The translations under genes were made by a program, and so were the position numbers. The notes below the pieces were generated by a model that saw only the letters and a program-made list of their open reading frames with translations, had not been told where the DNA came from and searched no databases. Shown piece after piece: positions 16,012-24,100 of a DNA stretch of 64,000 nt; the first letter of the stretch is position 1, and every line of letters starts with the position of its first letter. Location: contig JAFEBS010000059.1 of the NCBI GenBank assembly GCA_018242525.1, positions 35,216 through 99,215 on the forward strand, written 5' to 3'. The stretch comes from Planctomycetota bacterium. Its GTDB lineage: Bacteria; Planctomycetota; Planctomycetia; Planctomycetales; Planctomycetaceae.

Positions 16012-17316
16012 TCACTTGTTGATTCCTTTCTCGGCGGCTTGCCGTCGGATGCGAAGTCGGCGCTTTGCGGCGATTGACAGGCAGAGGATCAAGACAATTA
16101 TCGCGTTAATCGCCAAAACATATGTACCGCGGCCCCTCGATTGCGGAGCAGAGATCGGTATCCGTTGCGATTGTCGCTTAAAGTTACTGTCCTTTTCACG
16201 CAGCAACGGAAGCAGTTCTCGGACGTCGCTGCATGGATTCTCTGTTTTAAGTGCGACCAGCTTGCGAGCGGCATGCGCTGCTCCTTCCTCCTTTGGTGCC
16301 AGGTCACCTGCGTACCACACGGTCGTTCCGGCAGGCACTGGTAACGCGTAGTCGTCGCTGAATATCTCACGATTAATACGGGCGCTTTGTGTGAAGAACA
16401 TTTCGGCCTTTGCTAATTTTCCTTTATAGAAGACTGCGTTAACGCTTGCCCTTGGGAACAAAACACCAGGCGCGGTTTCGTCCATCTCCTCGAAGCCATG
16501 CGCAAAGTATTCCTGAACAAGCTCACCACTAGTTGTGCGGCATTCAGTCAAACATCCGGTAAGCTTGCTCAGGTTGCACTCGACATTCTCGGAACCGACA
16601 GTGTATTTGATCGTCAAGTAGTCGTCGGCGTCGGCGATAAGGATTGCTTCATTGGAGGCGTCGACCGTCTTCCTCAATGACGAAATCTGAAAATGTCCCC
16701 ACTTCGACGGCATCTCGTAGGCAGTGACTTGGTGCGACGATTCGATGTATGACCATTCTGCTTTGCCATCGCAAACCGACGAAACGGAAACGTCGGCAAA
16801 GGATGTAAATGTATTCTTGTATTTTCCCGGTTCCCACACGATCCTCGCGCGATTCCACATGCCCTTCATCATTTGTGAAGTTACACCCATATCTTGACTC
16901 AGCGAAACCAAAGCGTCCGGATCCTTCGCCTCTGTCCATTTCTCGGCAAGTTTCAGCAGCAATTGGCGAGCCTGCTTCGATTCGAGATCATGCCCCCCGG
17001 CCGCAACGATGCTAGCCGGGTCCAAATACCAAAAGAGGAATAGTTCAGAGTCAAGAGAAATGACTTCATTGGCCGCCTTCTGATGAAGACGGGCGAGGAG
17101 CGGCTCAAGTGAAGTTGCTTGATTAGACGGGCCCTGCTGTGCATAACCAACACGAACGCCTGCAAAGAAGAATTCCGCACACGCGGCTACCACGAGAGCC
17201 GTTCTAAAGTTTTGACAACTGGTCGCCACTCGCAACCGGAGTACCGGTCCGCGCGCTTGTTGATGGAGTCGTCGAGTATGCGTGGCGAATCGAATTGCGT
17301 TGAAAAGCTTCTGCAT
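16012..17316 (-). CDS. Hypothetical exported protein with C-terminal membrane anchor
   Basis: I do not recognise the family. The start at 17316 has AGGAG 8 bases upstream. There is a long basic N-terminal region and then a hydrophobic segment (TALVVAACAEFFFAGVRVGYA, about residues 39-59) that looks like a signal peptide. The middle is mixed alpha/beta with no cysteine-ligand or nucleotide motif I can name; ETAPGVLFPRASVNAVF and PVPAGTTVWYAGDLA are its most distinctive strings. Near the C-terminus a single transmembrane helix (YVLAINAIIVLILCLSIAA) is followed by a basic tail, RRLRIRRQ, so the bulk of the protein should face the periplasm. Base composition is lower in GC than the neighbours. 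It ends 11 bases from the REP transposase stop, tail to tail. It may be recently acquired; this is inference. Confidence 0.72.
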   Translation of the reverse strand: MQKLFNAIRFATHTRRLHQQARGPVLRLRVATSCQNFRTALVVAACAEFFFAGVRVGYAQQGPSNQATSLEPLLARLHQKAANEVISLDSELFLFWYLDPASIVAAGGHDLESKQARQLLLKLAEKWTEAKDPDALVSLSQDMGVTSQMMKGMWNRARIVWEPGKYKNTFTSFADVSVSSVCDGKAEWSYIESSHQVTAYEMPSKWGHFQISSLRKTVDASNEAILIADADDYLTIKYTVGSENVECNLSKLTGCLTECRTTSGELVQEYFAHGFEEMDETAPGVLFPRASVNAVFYKGKLAKAEMFFTQSARINREIFSDDYALPVPAGTTVWYAGDLAPKEEGAAHAARKLVALKTENPCSDVRELLPLLREKDSNFKRQSQRIPISAPQSRGRGTYVLAINAIIVLILCLSIAAKRRLRIRRQAAEKGINK

Positions 17317-18269
17317 GGGAATGGCTCCTGGTTAAGGACTTGGCTCCGTGCTCTGCTCTTAATGACCCACTGCTCCAAGTCGATCGGGATGCACCCAGTG
17401 TCTGATGAATGGCGATTCCCTTTTTTGGGCAGCACAGGCGGATTGACCCGGTAGAGTTCAAAACGTCCGAACTGCCAGTGGCTGATGCCGCTCGCCAGGA
17501 ATGCCGGTTCAAGGTTTGTCGGACTGTGTTGCGTAGCCGAGTAGCCCTGCTTGCGAAGTGAGCAATACCAGCACCGCGACCGTCTGCTCAGGAGCACTCA
17601 GCAGCCAGTCGCCCGCACTGTTCCAGATTCGATCAAGCTGTGTGAGTGGCAAAAACATGCGCATGGCCCACATGGATGAGTGAATCGCTGCGAAATCACG
17701 GCTGTATTAAAATGGCGTGCGGAAGTGTGCTTGTCAATCTCTGTTCGGGAAAACTCAACTACCGGGAGCTGTGCATCGGTATTCTGTAGGCGTGATCAAG
17801 ATGCACGTGCTTGTGGGGTGGATGGATTGGAAAGATGCGCAGTTCATTTTAGTGACATGGCGGCCTTGCAAAAGCGCAGTATTCTGGCGTGCCGCGTTGC
17901 CCCCCCCGCAATTGCCTTGGTGGAATGTGTTTCCACGTTCTCAATCGAGATGTGGCGAACAGGAAAGAGATCAGGAAAAGATTTCAGGATCCGTTGACGG
18001 GAAAGTTGATCGAATGGCTGCACTGACGAGTTGCATGAACAGGTCCCAGGCACGTCCCAGGCAACATTGCGTTGAAACGAATTCAGCAACGCTGACCCGG
18101 CCGGATCTCGATCCGTGAGGTTGGATTTAGGAACCACATCGATGCTCAACGCGTTCCCGGTATTGCGGCCAATGGCGGGTCTGGTCATGCTGGCGCTGGC
18201 ACTGTTTCTGGCGGGTGTGTGGGTGAAGACCCTACGTTTCCAGCATCGACTGGCATTTTGCGCGTTCAA
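17317..18269. other. Gene-free region
   Basis: About 950 bases between the unknown membrane protein and the end of acr3. Short frames exist on both strands, but none has a ribosome site, a family resemblance or a consistent composition. One plus-strand stretch at 18141-18230 would encode a hydrophobic helix (MAGLVMLALALFLAGVWV) and then runs antisense into acr3; I do not call it a gene. No strong hairpin was noticed. Confidence 0.4.
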
Positions 18270-19325
18270 TTATCCTGGTGCGCTGGCAAAACATCGACGT
18301 TTCAGGAAAAACGCCACATTGACCAGTCCGATCAGGACGGGAACCTCCACCAGTGGGCCGATCACGGCTGCGAACGCGGCTGGCGAATTGATCCCGAATA
18401 CTGCGACGGCCACTGCGATCGCCAGTTCGAAATTGTTGCTGGCTGCTGTGAAGGCGATTGTCGCGGTTTGGGAGTAGTCGGCTCCGATCAGCCAGCCCAT
18501 CCAGAAGCTGACCAGGAACATCACGACGAAGTAAATCAGCAACGGCAGGGCGATCCGCAGGACGTCCAGCGGGATCTGGACGATCAGATTTCCCTTCAGG
18601 CTGAACATCACCACGATCGTGAACAGCAGCGCCACCAGGGTGAGCGGGCTGATCCTGGGGATGAATTTCTGTTCGTACCAGTCGCGTCCGGCCAGACGCA
18701 GCAGGACAAAGCGAGTGACGATGCCGGCCAGGAACGGAATACCGAGATAGATGAACACACTCGTTGCAATCTCGCCGATGCTGATGGCGACGGTACTGCC
18801 CGTCAATCCAAACAGCGGCGGCAGCAGTGTGATGAAGACCCAGGCGTACAGGCTGTAGAACAGGACCTGGAAGACGCTGTTGAACGCGACCAGCCCCGCG
18901 GCGTATTCGCGATCTCCGTCCGCCAGTTCGTTCCAGACGATCACCATGGCGATGCAGCGCGCCAGGCCGATCATGATCAGGCCGGTCATGTAGCCGGGGT
19001 GGTCGTGCAGGAACATGATCGCCAGGCCGAACATCAGCACCGGGCCAATCAGCCAGTTTTGCACGAGTGACAGGGCCAGGATCTTCCAGTTGCGAAAGAC
19101 CCGACCGAGTTCTTCGTAGCGGACCTTGGCCAGCGGCGGGTACATCATCAGGATCAGGCCGATGGCGATTGGAACATTGGTCGTCCCCCAGTTCAACGAG
19201 TTGATGACGTTGTCGAAACCCGGGATGGAATACCCGGCCGCGACCCCGATCAGCATCGCCGCGAAGATCCAGACTGTCAGGTAGCGGTCCAGAAAGGACA
19301 GTTGTTTGCGGCAGGGTGATGCCAT
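18270..19325 (-). CDS. acr3: Arsenite efflux transporter, Acr3 family
   Basis: Inner-membrane pump that exports arsenite (and antimonite in some members). About 351 residues with ten predicted membrane helices; the conserved cysteine required for transport in the family lies in GLARCIAMVIVWNELA, and the SNNFELAIAVAV block near the end is also diagnostic. I start at ATG 19325 (MASPCRKQLSFLDRYLT), since homologs begin close to LSFLDR; a GTG at 19376, directly after the arsC stop, would add 17 residues without family resemblance. It lies 51 bases downstream of arsC on the same strand and should be cotranscribed with it, opposite arsR. A diverged copy of its last 21 codons lies 3 kb away at 15163-15229. 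Confidence 0.95.
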   Translation of the reverse strand: MASPCRKQLSFLDRYLTVWIFAAMLIGVAAGYSIPGFDNVINSLNWGTTNVPIAIGLILMMYPPLAKVRYEELGRVFRNWKILALSLVQNWLIGPVLMFGLAIMFLHDHPGYMTGLIMIGLARCIAMVIVWNELADGDREYAAGLVAFNSVFQVLFYSLYAWVFITLLPPLFGLTGSTVAISIGEIATSVFIYLGIPFLAGIVTRFVLLRLAGRDWYEQKFIPRISPLTLVALLFTIVVMFSLKGNLIVQIPLDVLRIALPLLIYFVVMFLVSFWMGWLIGADYSQTATIAFTAASNNFELAIAVAVAVFGINSPAAFAAVIGPLVEVPVLIGLVNVAFFLKRRCFASAPG

Positions 19326-19376
19326 GGAATCGAGGCCTGGAAGAGATGTCGAGGGAATTAAGAACCGGGGTCTCAC

Positions 19377-19997
19377 TCAGTGGACCTGGGCGAATGCATA
19401 GAGCATTTCGCGGGCGATCTGACGGCAGCGTTCGTCGTACGTGGCGGCTTCCACGGCACTGCCATCGGAGACCTTGGGGTCTTCGAACGGGATGGACAGT
19501 CGCTGGGTGGAACCATGGACGATCGGGCAGTGCGCATCGGCATGGGTGCAGGTCATGACCGCACAGTAGCCAGCGGTCGGATTGGGAGCGTCGCTGTAGA
19601 CTTTGGAAAAGCAAATCAGTGGCTGCCCGGTGCTGCCGAAATGAACTTCATGTCGCGGATTCGATTCGTTCGGTGAGATGACTTCCAGTCCGGCCCTGCG
19701 AAGGGCAGCGATTGCCGGAGGAGCGAAGGCCGTCGCTTCGGTACCGCCCGAGAAGGTTTCGACTCCCATGACTTTGAAGCGGACGGCCGCCACGGCGGCC
19801 CAGATCTGAGACAGGTGACTGCGACGGGAATTGTGTGTGCAGATGAAGGTCAAGCGAACCGGTTGATGAGCCCGAAGGCAGTCCTGGACGTAGCTGGTCA
19901 ATCCGCGCAGCTGCGTCTTTCGCTGCTCCGAAATCATTCCGAATTCCACAATACGCTCGTCCACATAGTGGCGAACGGCTGGAAACAACTCTGACAC
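19377..19997 (-). CDS. arsC: Arsenate reductase, low-molecular-weight phosphatase type
   Basis: Reduces arsenate to arsenite for export by Acr3. The LMW-PTP fold is indicated by the phosphate/arsenate loop C-x5-R in FICTHNSRRSHLSQIWA (Cys53), followed by FSGGTEATAF and PAIAALRRAG. At 206 residues it is longer than the thioredoxin-linked Staphylococcus ArsC (about 130); it has an extra N-terminal helix region of about 45 residues and a C-terminal CTHADAHCP string with two Cys, and it fits the longer protein-tyrosine-phosphatase/ArsC group common in planctomycetes and Bacteroidetes. Which cysteines relay electrons cannot be settled by eye. First gene of the arsC-acr3 unit, divergent from arsR; transcription must cross the hairpin at 20037-20134. 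Confidence 0.9.
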   Translation of the reverse strand: MSELFPAVRHYVDERIVEFGMISEQRKTQLRGLTSYVQDCLRAHQPVRLTFICTHNSRRSHLSQIWAAVAAVRFKVMGVETFSGGTEATAFAPPAIAALRRAGLEVISPNESNPRHEVHFGSTGQPLICFSKVYSDAPNPTAGYCAVMTCTHADAHCPIVHGSTQRLSIPFEDPKVSDGSAVEAATYDERCRQIAREMLYAFAQVH

Positions 19998-20036
19998 GTT
20001 GTCCGCTCCCTTCGATTTCTGACATTCATGCTCAAG

Positions 20037-20134
20037 CAGCCCGTGGTAAAAGGGGTCTGACCCTCTCCGGGCACGCGATCTTCAAGGTGAATCGAGTGCC
20101 CTCCAAAGGGTCAGACCCCTTTTACCACGGGCTG
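20037..20134. repeat. 28-bp perfect inverted repeat (REP/MITE-like hairpin)
   Basis: Arms 20037-20064 and 20107-20134 are exact reverse complements across 28 bases, with a 42-base spacer that carries a further internal pair, GGGCAC and GTGCCC. The arm contains AAAAGGGGTCTGACCC, a motif related to the end repeats of the REP transposase at 15.2-16.0 kb. It lies between the arsC and arsR starts, 40 bases upstream of the arsC start codon, where it could form a strong structure in the arsC leader. Confidence 0.9.
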
Positions 20135-20180
20135 ATAGAACGTTCCTCGCTCGGAATTCCGCAGCAGACTGCCCGGTCCG

Positions 20181-20240
20181 CGGATCGGATTGTACAATCG
20201 ATCCGGCCTGTGCCATTCGACTGATGATTCGATAATTCGA
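20181..20240. promoter_or_regulatory. Candidate ArsR operator region
   Basis: Two features lie just upstream of arsR. A near-perfect palindrome centred on TGTACA occupies 20181-20205 (one unpaired base). Three copies of ATTCGA follow at 20215, 20227 and 20235, ending 13 bases before the arsR start. ArsR repressors bind palindromic or repeated sites overlapping their own promoter; which of these is the real operator is an inference. Confidence 0.45.
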
Positions 20241-20253
20241 GAATAATGGAAAT

Positions 20254-20613
20254 ATGCAGGAAACTCAAGCGATCCGGGCTCTCGCAGCACTTGCACATGA
20301 ATCCCGCCTGCGCGTCTTTCGTCTGCTGTCCAAGTGTGGCGTCGACGGGATGCCAGCGGGGACGATCGCGGACCAGTTGCAATTGCCCGCCGCCACGTTG
20401 TCGTTTCACTTGAAGGAACTGGCCAATGCGGAATTGATCCAGGATCGCCGTGAGGGCCGATCGATTTTTTATTCGCTCAACAGTCAGTCGATGTCGTCGT
20501 TGATCGGATTTCTGCTGGAGGATTGCTGCGGTGGTCAGCCGGAATTGTGCGGCCCGGCCGGTCTGGTGGAACTCAAGGTTCCCCGCCGCCGGAAGGCAAA
20601 GGGGACTTTGTAA
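20254..20613 (+). CDS. arsR: ArsR-family arsenic-responsive repressor
   Basis: Winged-helix metalloregulator, 119 residues, that represses ars genes until As(III) binds. The helix-turn-helix is LQLPAATLSFHLKELANAELI and the wing REGRSIFYSLN. The alpha-3 helix lacks the classical CxC site of plasmid ArsR; instead there is a C-terminal triad, Cys91-Cys92 and Cys99 (DCCGGQPELCG), the arrangement known for the Acidithiobacillus ferrooxidans type of ArsR, where three such cysteines bind arsenite. It is divergent from arsC-acr3, so one operator region can control both. The start at ATG 20254 has no obvious ribosome site, which is common in this window. Confidence 0.94.
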   Translation: MQETQAIRALAALAHESRLRVFRLLSKCGVDGMPAGTIADQLQLPAATLSFHLKELANAELIQDRREGRSIFYSLNSQSMSSLIGFLLEDCCGGQPELCGPAGLVELKVPRRRKAKGTL

Positions 20614-21109
20614 GACGCCGGACTGGAGTTTTCACGAAGATCCAGAAAATCGTGATGAGACCATCACAAAAACCAACCCGATACTCGAATTTGGTTTTCA
20701 AATTGGACGCGAGATCTGATATCCCTTGCTCTCGCTTTTTGAAATTGCGTTACGAAAACCAGTTCGGCTGTTGTGAGTGGTAGAGGTTCACCACGAAAGT
20801 CACGAAGGTCCACGAAGGGAAGAAAGGAAAATCTCTTTGTATTCCTTCGTGGACCTTCGTGCCCTTCGTGGTGCATATGCTGCATTCGATTCCTTTGCTT
20901 GCCGCAAAGAATCCTTGGAGTTTCCTGTCGGACATGGCAGGACTCTCTGCAAGAAATGGGACATGGAAAACGCGGACGACACGGAGAGAATTCACGTTCA
21001 ACGCTGGCAAGTTACCTGGTCGTTTGAAATCGCAAGCAAAATAGCGCAACTTCAAAACTCGCGCGTCGGGCTGGTGTGCCGAATCCGACTTTCTTGATGA
21101 CGGATCCCC
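20614..21109. repeat. Intergenic region with 28-bp near-perfect inverted repeat
   Basis: The only structure seen is a hairpin: arms 20791-20818 and 20844-20871 pair at 26 of 28 positions around a 25-base loop. Each arm is built of CACGAAGG-type steps (CCACGAAAGTCACGAAGG), a form I know as a dispersed repeat in several phyla. The remainder shows no coding signal. It may end arsR transcription, but its form suggests a dispersed repeat. Confidence 0.7.
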
Positions 21110-24100
21110 ATGTCCTCCCAAAATGTCATTCTTGCGAAGATGCTGGACCGGTTGTTTGCCGGATTGGCGAGTGGCCCCAATTTGAATTGTCGGCCTCATT
21201 CCAGTCGTCAGCGGGTCGACTGGACTCAATTTGCGAAGCTGCAGGATCTGGAGCCGGGGGAGGCCCTGCGGCGATTGCTGTCCGGCAAACAGGCGGCCCA
21301 GTTGCAGGCGAAGGTGCTCGCTCCGCGGACTGGCGGGAAATCTTCGAACGGCCGCAAGCGAACGACCGGGACGGCGTCGACGGAACCTTTGAATTCACCG
21401 GAAAATGGCGGGACCGAAGTGGAATTGTCGCCCGCCGAAAAGCAACATCGGGAGCAATGGACCGCTCAACAGACGCTGCTGACCAAGCTGCGGGGGCTGG
21501 CGGAAGACGCCCGGGATTATGAGCAGGACACGGGCGTACATGTTCTGCATGTCGGGTTTCCCCTGCTGAGTCTCCCGCCCGGCGCATCGGGGGCTCTGAA
21601 GTCCTCGGTCGGCACTAAGCGATTACTGGCGCCGATCGCGTTCATTCCGGCCACCCTGGAATTGCGGTCGGGTCTGCAACCCATCGTGATGATCGAAGGC
21701 CTGCGGGATGGTGCGGAATTCCTGGTTCCCAACGAAGCGTTGTTTGCGTGGCTGGAACGACAGACCGGTCAGTCGATCATGCCCGACAGCGCGGTCGGAG
21801 CGAATGCTGTCACGACCGAACTGGCCGAAACAGATTCCGAGGCTGGCGAAGCGGTGACCGAGGCCGCCGTTCCGTCTCAGGATCCCTGGGCAGAATTGAA
21901 CGACCTGGTCCGCCGGGTCACATCGTCGCTCCATTTGCCTGCGTGTGCGATCACTCCGGAATCGCTCGATACTCTGTCTTCAGCGCCGCGGGGCGATGCG
22001 GACGAGTCGCGTGCGGAAATCGTTCTGGCGGCGGTCCTGGGTTTGTTCCCCATGAACAACCAAAGTCTGCTGCGTGACATGCAGGCCATGGTCGCCAACC
22101 CCACCACGCTTGTCGGCCCGGTGCAGAGTTTCCTCAGCACAGAAGCCCTGTTGGACGAACCCGCCGAAGAACCGCCCATCGCCAACATCGCGTCGACGGA
22201 CGCTCACGCCGTCAGTCCGCATCTCCGGACATTTGAAACCGAGCGTCTGGTGACGATGGCCGACCCGTGTCAGGCCCGCGCGGTGCGACTCGCCCGGGAA
22301 TGCCAGGGCCTGGTGATTCACGGGCCGCCGGGAACCGGCAAGAGTCAGACGATCACCAATATCATCGGGGACCACCTGGCGCGGGGCGAACGCGTGCTGA
22401 TGGTCTGCGATAAGCGAACGGCACTGGATGTGGTGGCCCGGCGGCTGGAGCATATCGGGTTGGGCGCGCTCTGTGCCCTGATCCATGATCCGCAGCACGA
22501 CCAGCGGAACTTGTATCTGCAGGTGCGTGAGCAGTTGGAGGCTCTGACAAGTACTCCCGTGGGTCAACGTGCGACCGCACAATTGCAGGTTCTGGATCGG
22601 CAACTGCAGAAGTCGCACAACACTCTGTCGCAGGCGTGGTCGCTGGTGATGTCGCCGGATACGGATCGTGGGACATCCTTTCACGAGCGGATGGGCGAAT
22701 GGCTCGCGACCGCGACGCCGTCCCTGTTGAAGATCGCATCCGACCCGTCGCCGCAGGCAACTCCTTCCCGCAAGCGGAAGGGAAAGACGGCGAACGTGCC
22801 GGATCGCGAACCGGCCAGCCTGTTTTCGCTGGAGTCTCATGCCACTGAAGTTCGCGATGTGATCCGGCGCAGCCTGCAGATTCGGTATGCCACCAATCCC
22901 TGGACGAAGTGCGTCGGGATCACGTTACCGCAGTTTCTGCAAACACCCACGGCGCAGATCCGCGACGCCATCGAGTCGATCGCTGAAACGGCAGAATCTG
23001 TCGATGCCACTCGCGATGATTCCCAGCCACGGTTCGTTTTGCCGGACGGGTCGGATGCCGCTGCTGCGTCGCGAGTCAGCTTCCCGGAGCAACAGATCGC
23101 CCGCCAGGACCTGGCAACCCGGCTGCGTCGGTGCCTGCAGGAGGTCCCGGCCGGTATACGTGCTCACTGGGCCAAGGCATCCATTCCGATGGTCGAGCGT
23201 GCCAGGGTGCGATTGAACGACATCGACCAGGCCCGGGCGACGCTCCGGTCGGGGTCGAATGAGCCGGAATTGCAGTTGACGTTTCGTGCCGCGAATCCCA
23301 CGGTGGCGGAGATCGCATCGCAACTGGGCACCTTGGAAGCGTATCTGCAATGTTGTCATGCCTGGTATTTCTGGCTTGCCTTTAAATTGCGCGGGGCGGC
23401 TCATGCTCTGCTGCAATCGTACGGACTGGCCCCGGGAAAGACGTCGGCTGAGCGACTGCGAACGTTCTTGACGATGGCCCGCGCGCGAATGGTGGTGGCC
23501 GCGGTCCTGGGTGAACTGGCGGACATGGAATCTGCCGGAGCGCCGGTTCTCGCCGATGAGGCCGTGCTGCCAACCCTGGAACAGCATGAGCAGTTGATTC
23601 AATTGAGGCTGGATGTCAACCAGCACCCTGCCCTGACCCACTTGCAACCGCAGATGCTGACCGCGTTGCTGTCCGAGGACGCTGACTTTCATACCGCGTT
23701 GGAAGATTCCGTCGAGCGAGCGGAGGCACTGGAATCGTTGCGGCAGGAACTGGTGGAATCCAACTTGTTTCAGAGGGAATGGCAGCAAAGCCTGTTGCAG
23801 CGGGCGTGCCTGGGCGAGGCGATTCAGGAAGACCTGTGCGCATTGGCCAGCAATGTTGAGACGCTGGGGGAGGTCTTGCGGATCCAGGCATTATTGGAAC
23901 AGTTGCCGGGCTCATTGCGTGCGATCATTGAACGCGTCACCTCGATCGCTGGCGAGACCGATCTTGATGCGGCCCTCAATGCGGTGCGATTTCAGGTTCT
24001 GTCCGACGACCTGGATCAGTGGCTGAAATCCAACTCTGAATTGCAGGGGTTGGACGGTCAGCAACTGACGAATCTGCATCGTGAGATCCATCAGTTGGGA

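Noticed and set aside
17187..17597. Minus-strand 136-codon frame upstream of the unknown anchored protein
   Set aside because: It overlaps the well-supported start of that gene in another frame, has no ribosome site and shows no family pattern.
18115..18477. Plus-strand frame beginning with a hydrophobic helix (MAGLVMLALALFLAGVWV)
   Set aside because: Most of it is antisense to the end of acr3, there is no ribosome site, and the helix is isolated.
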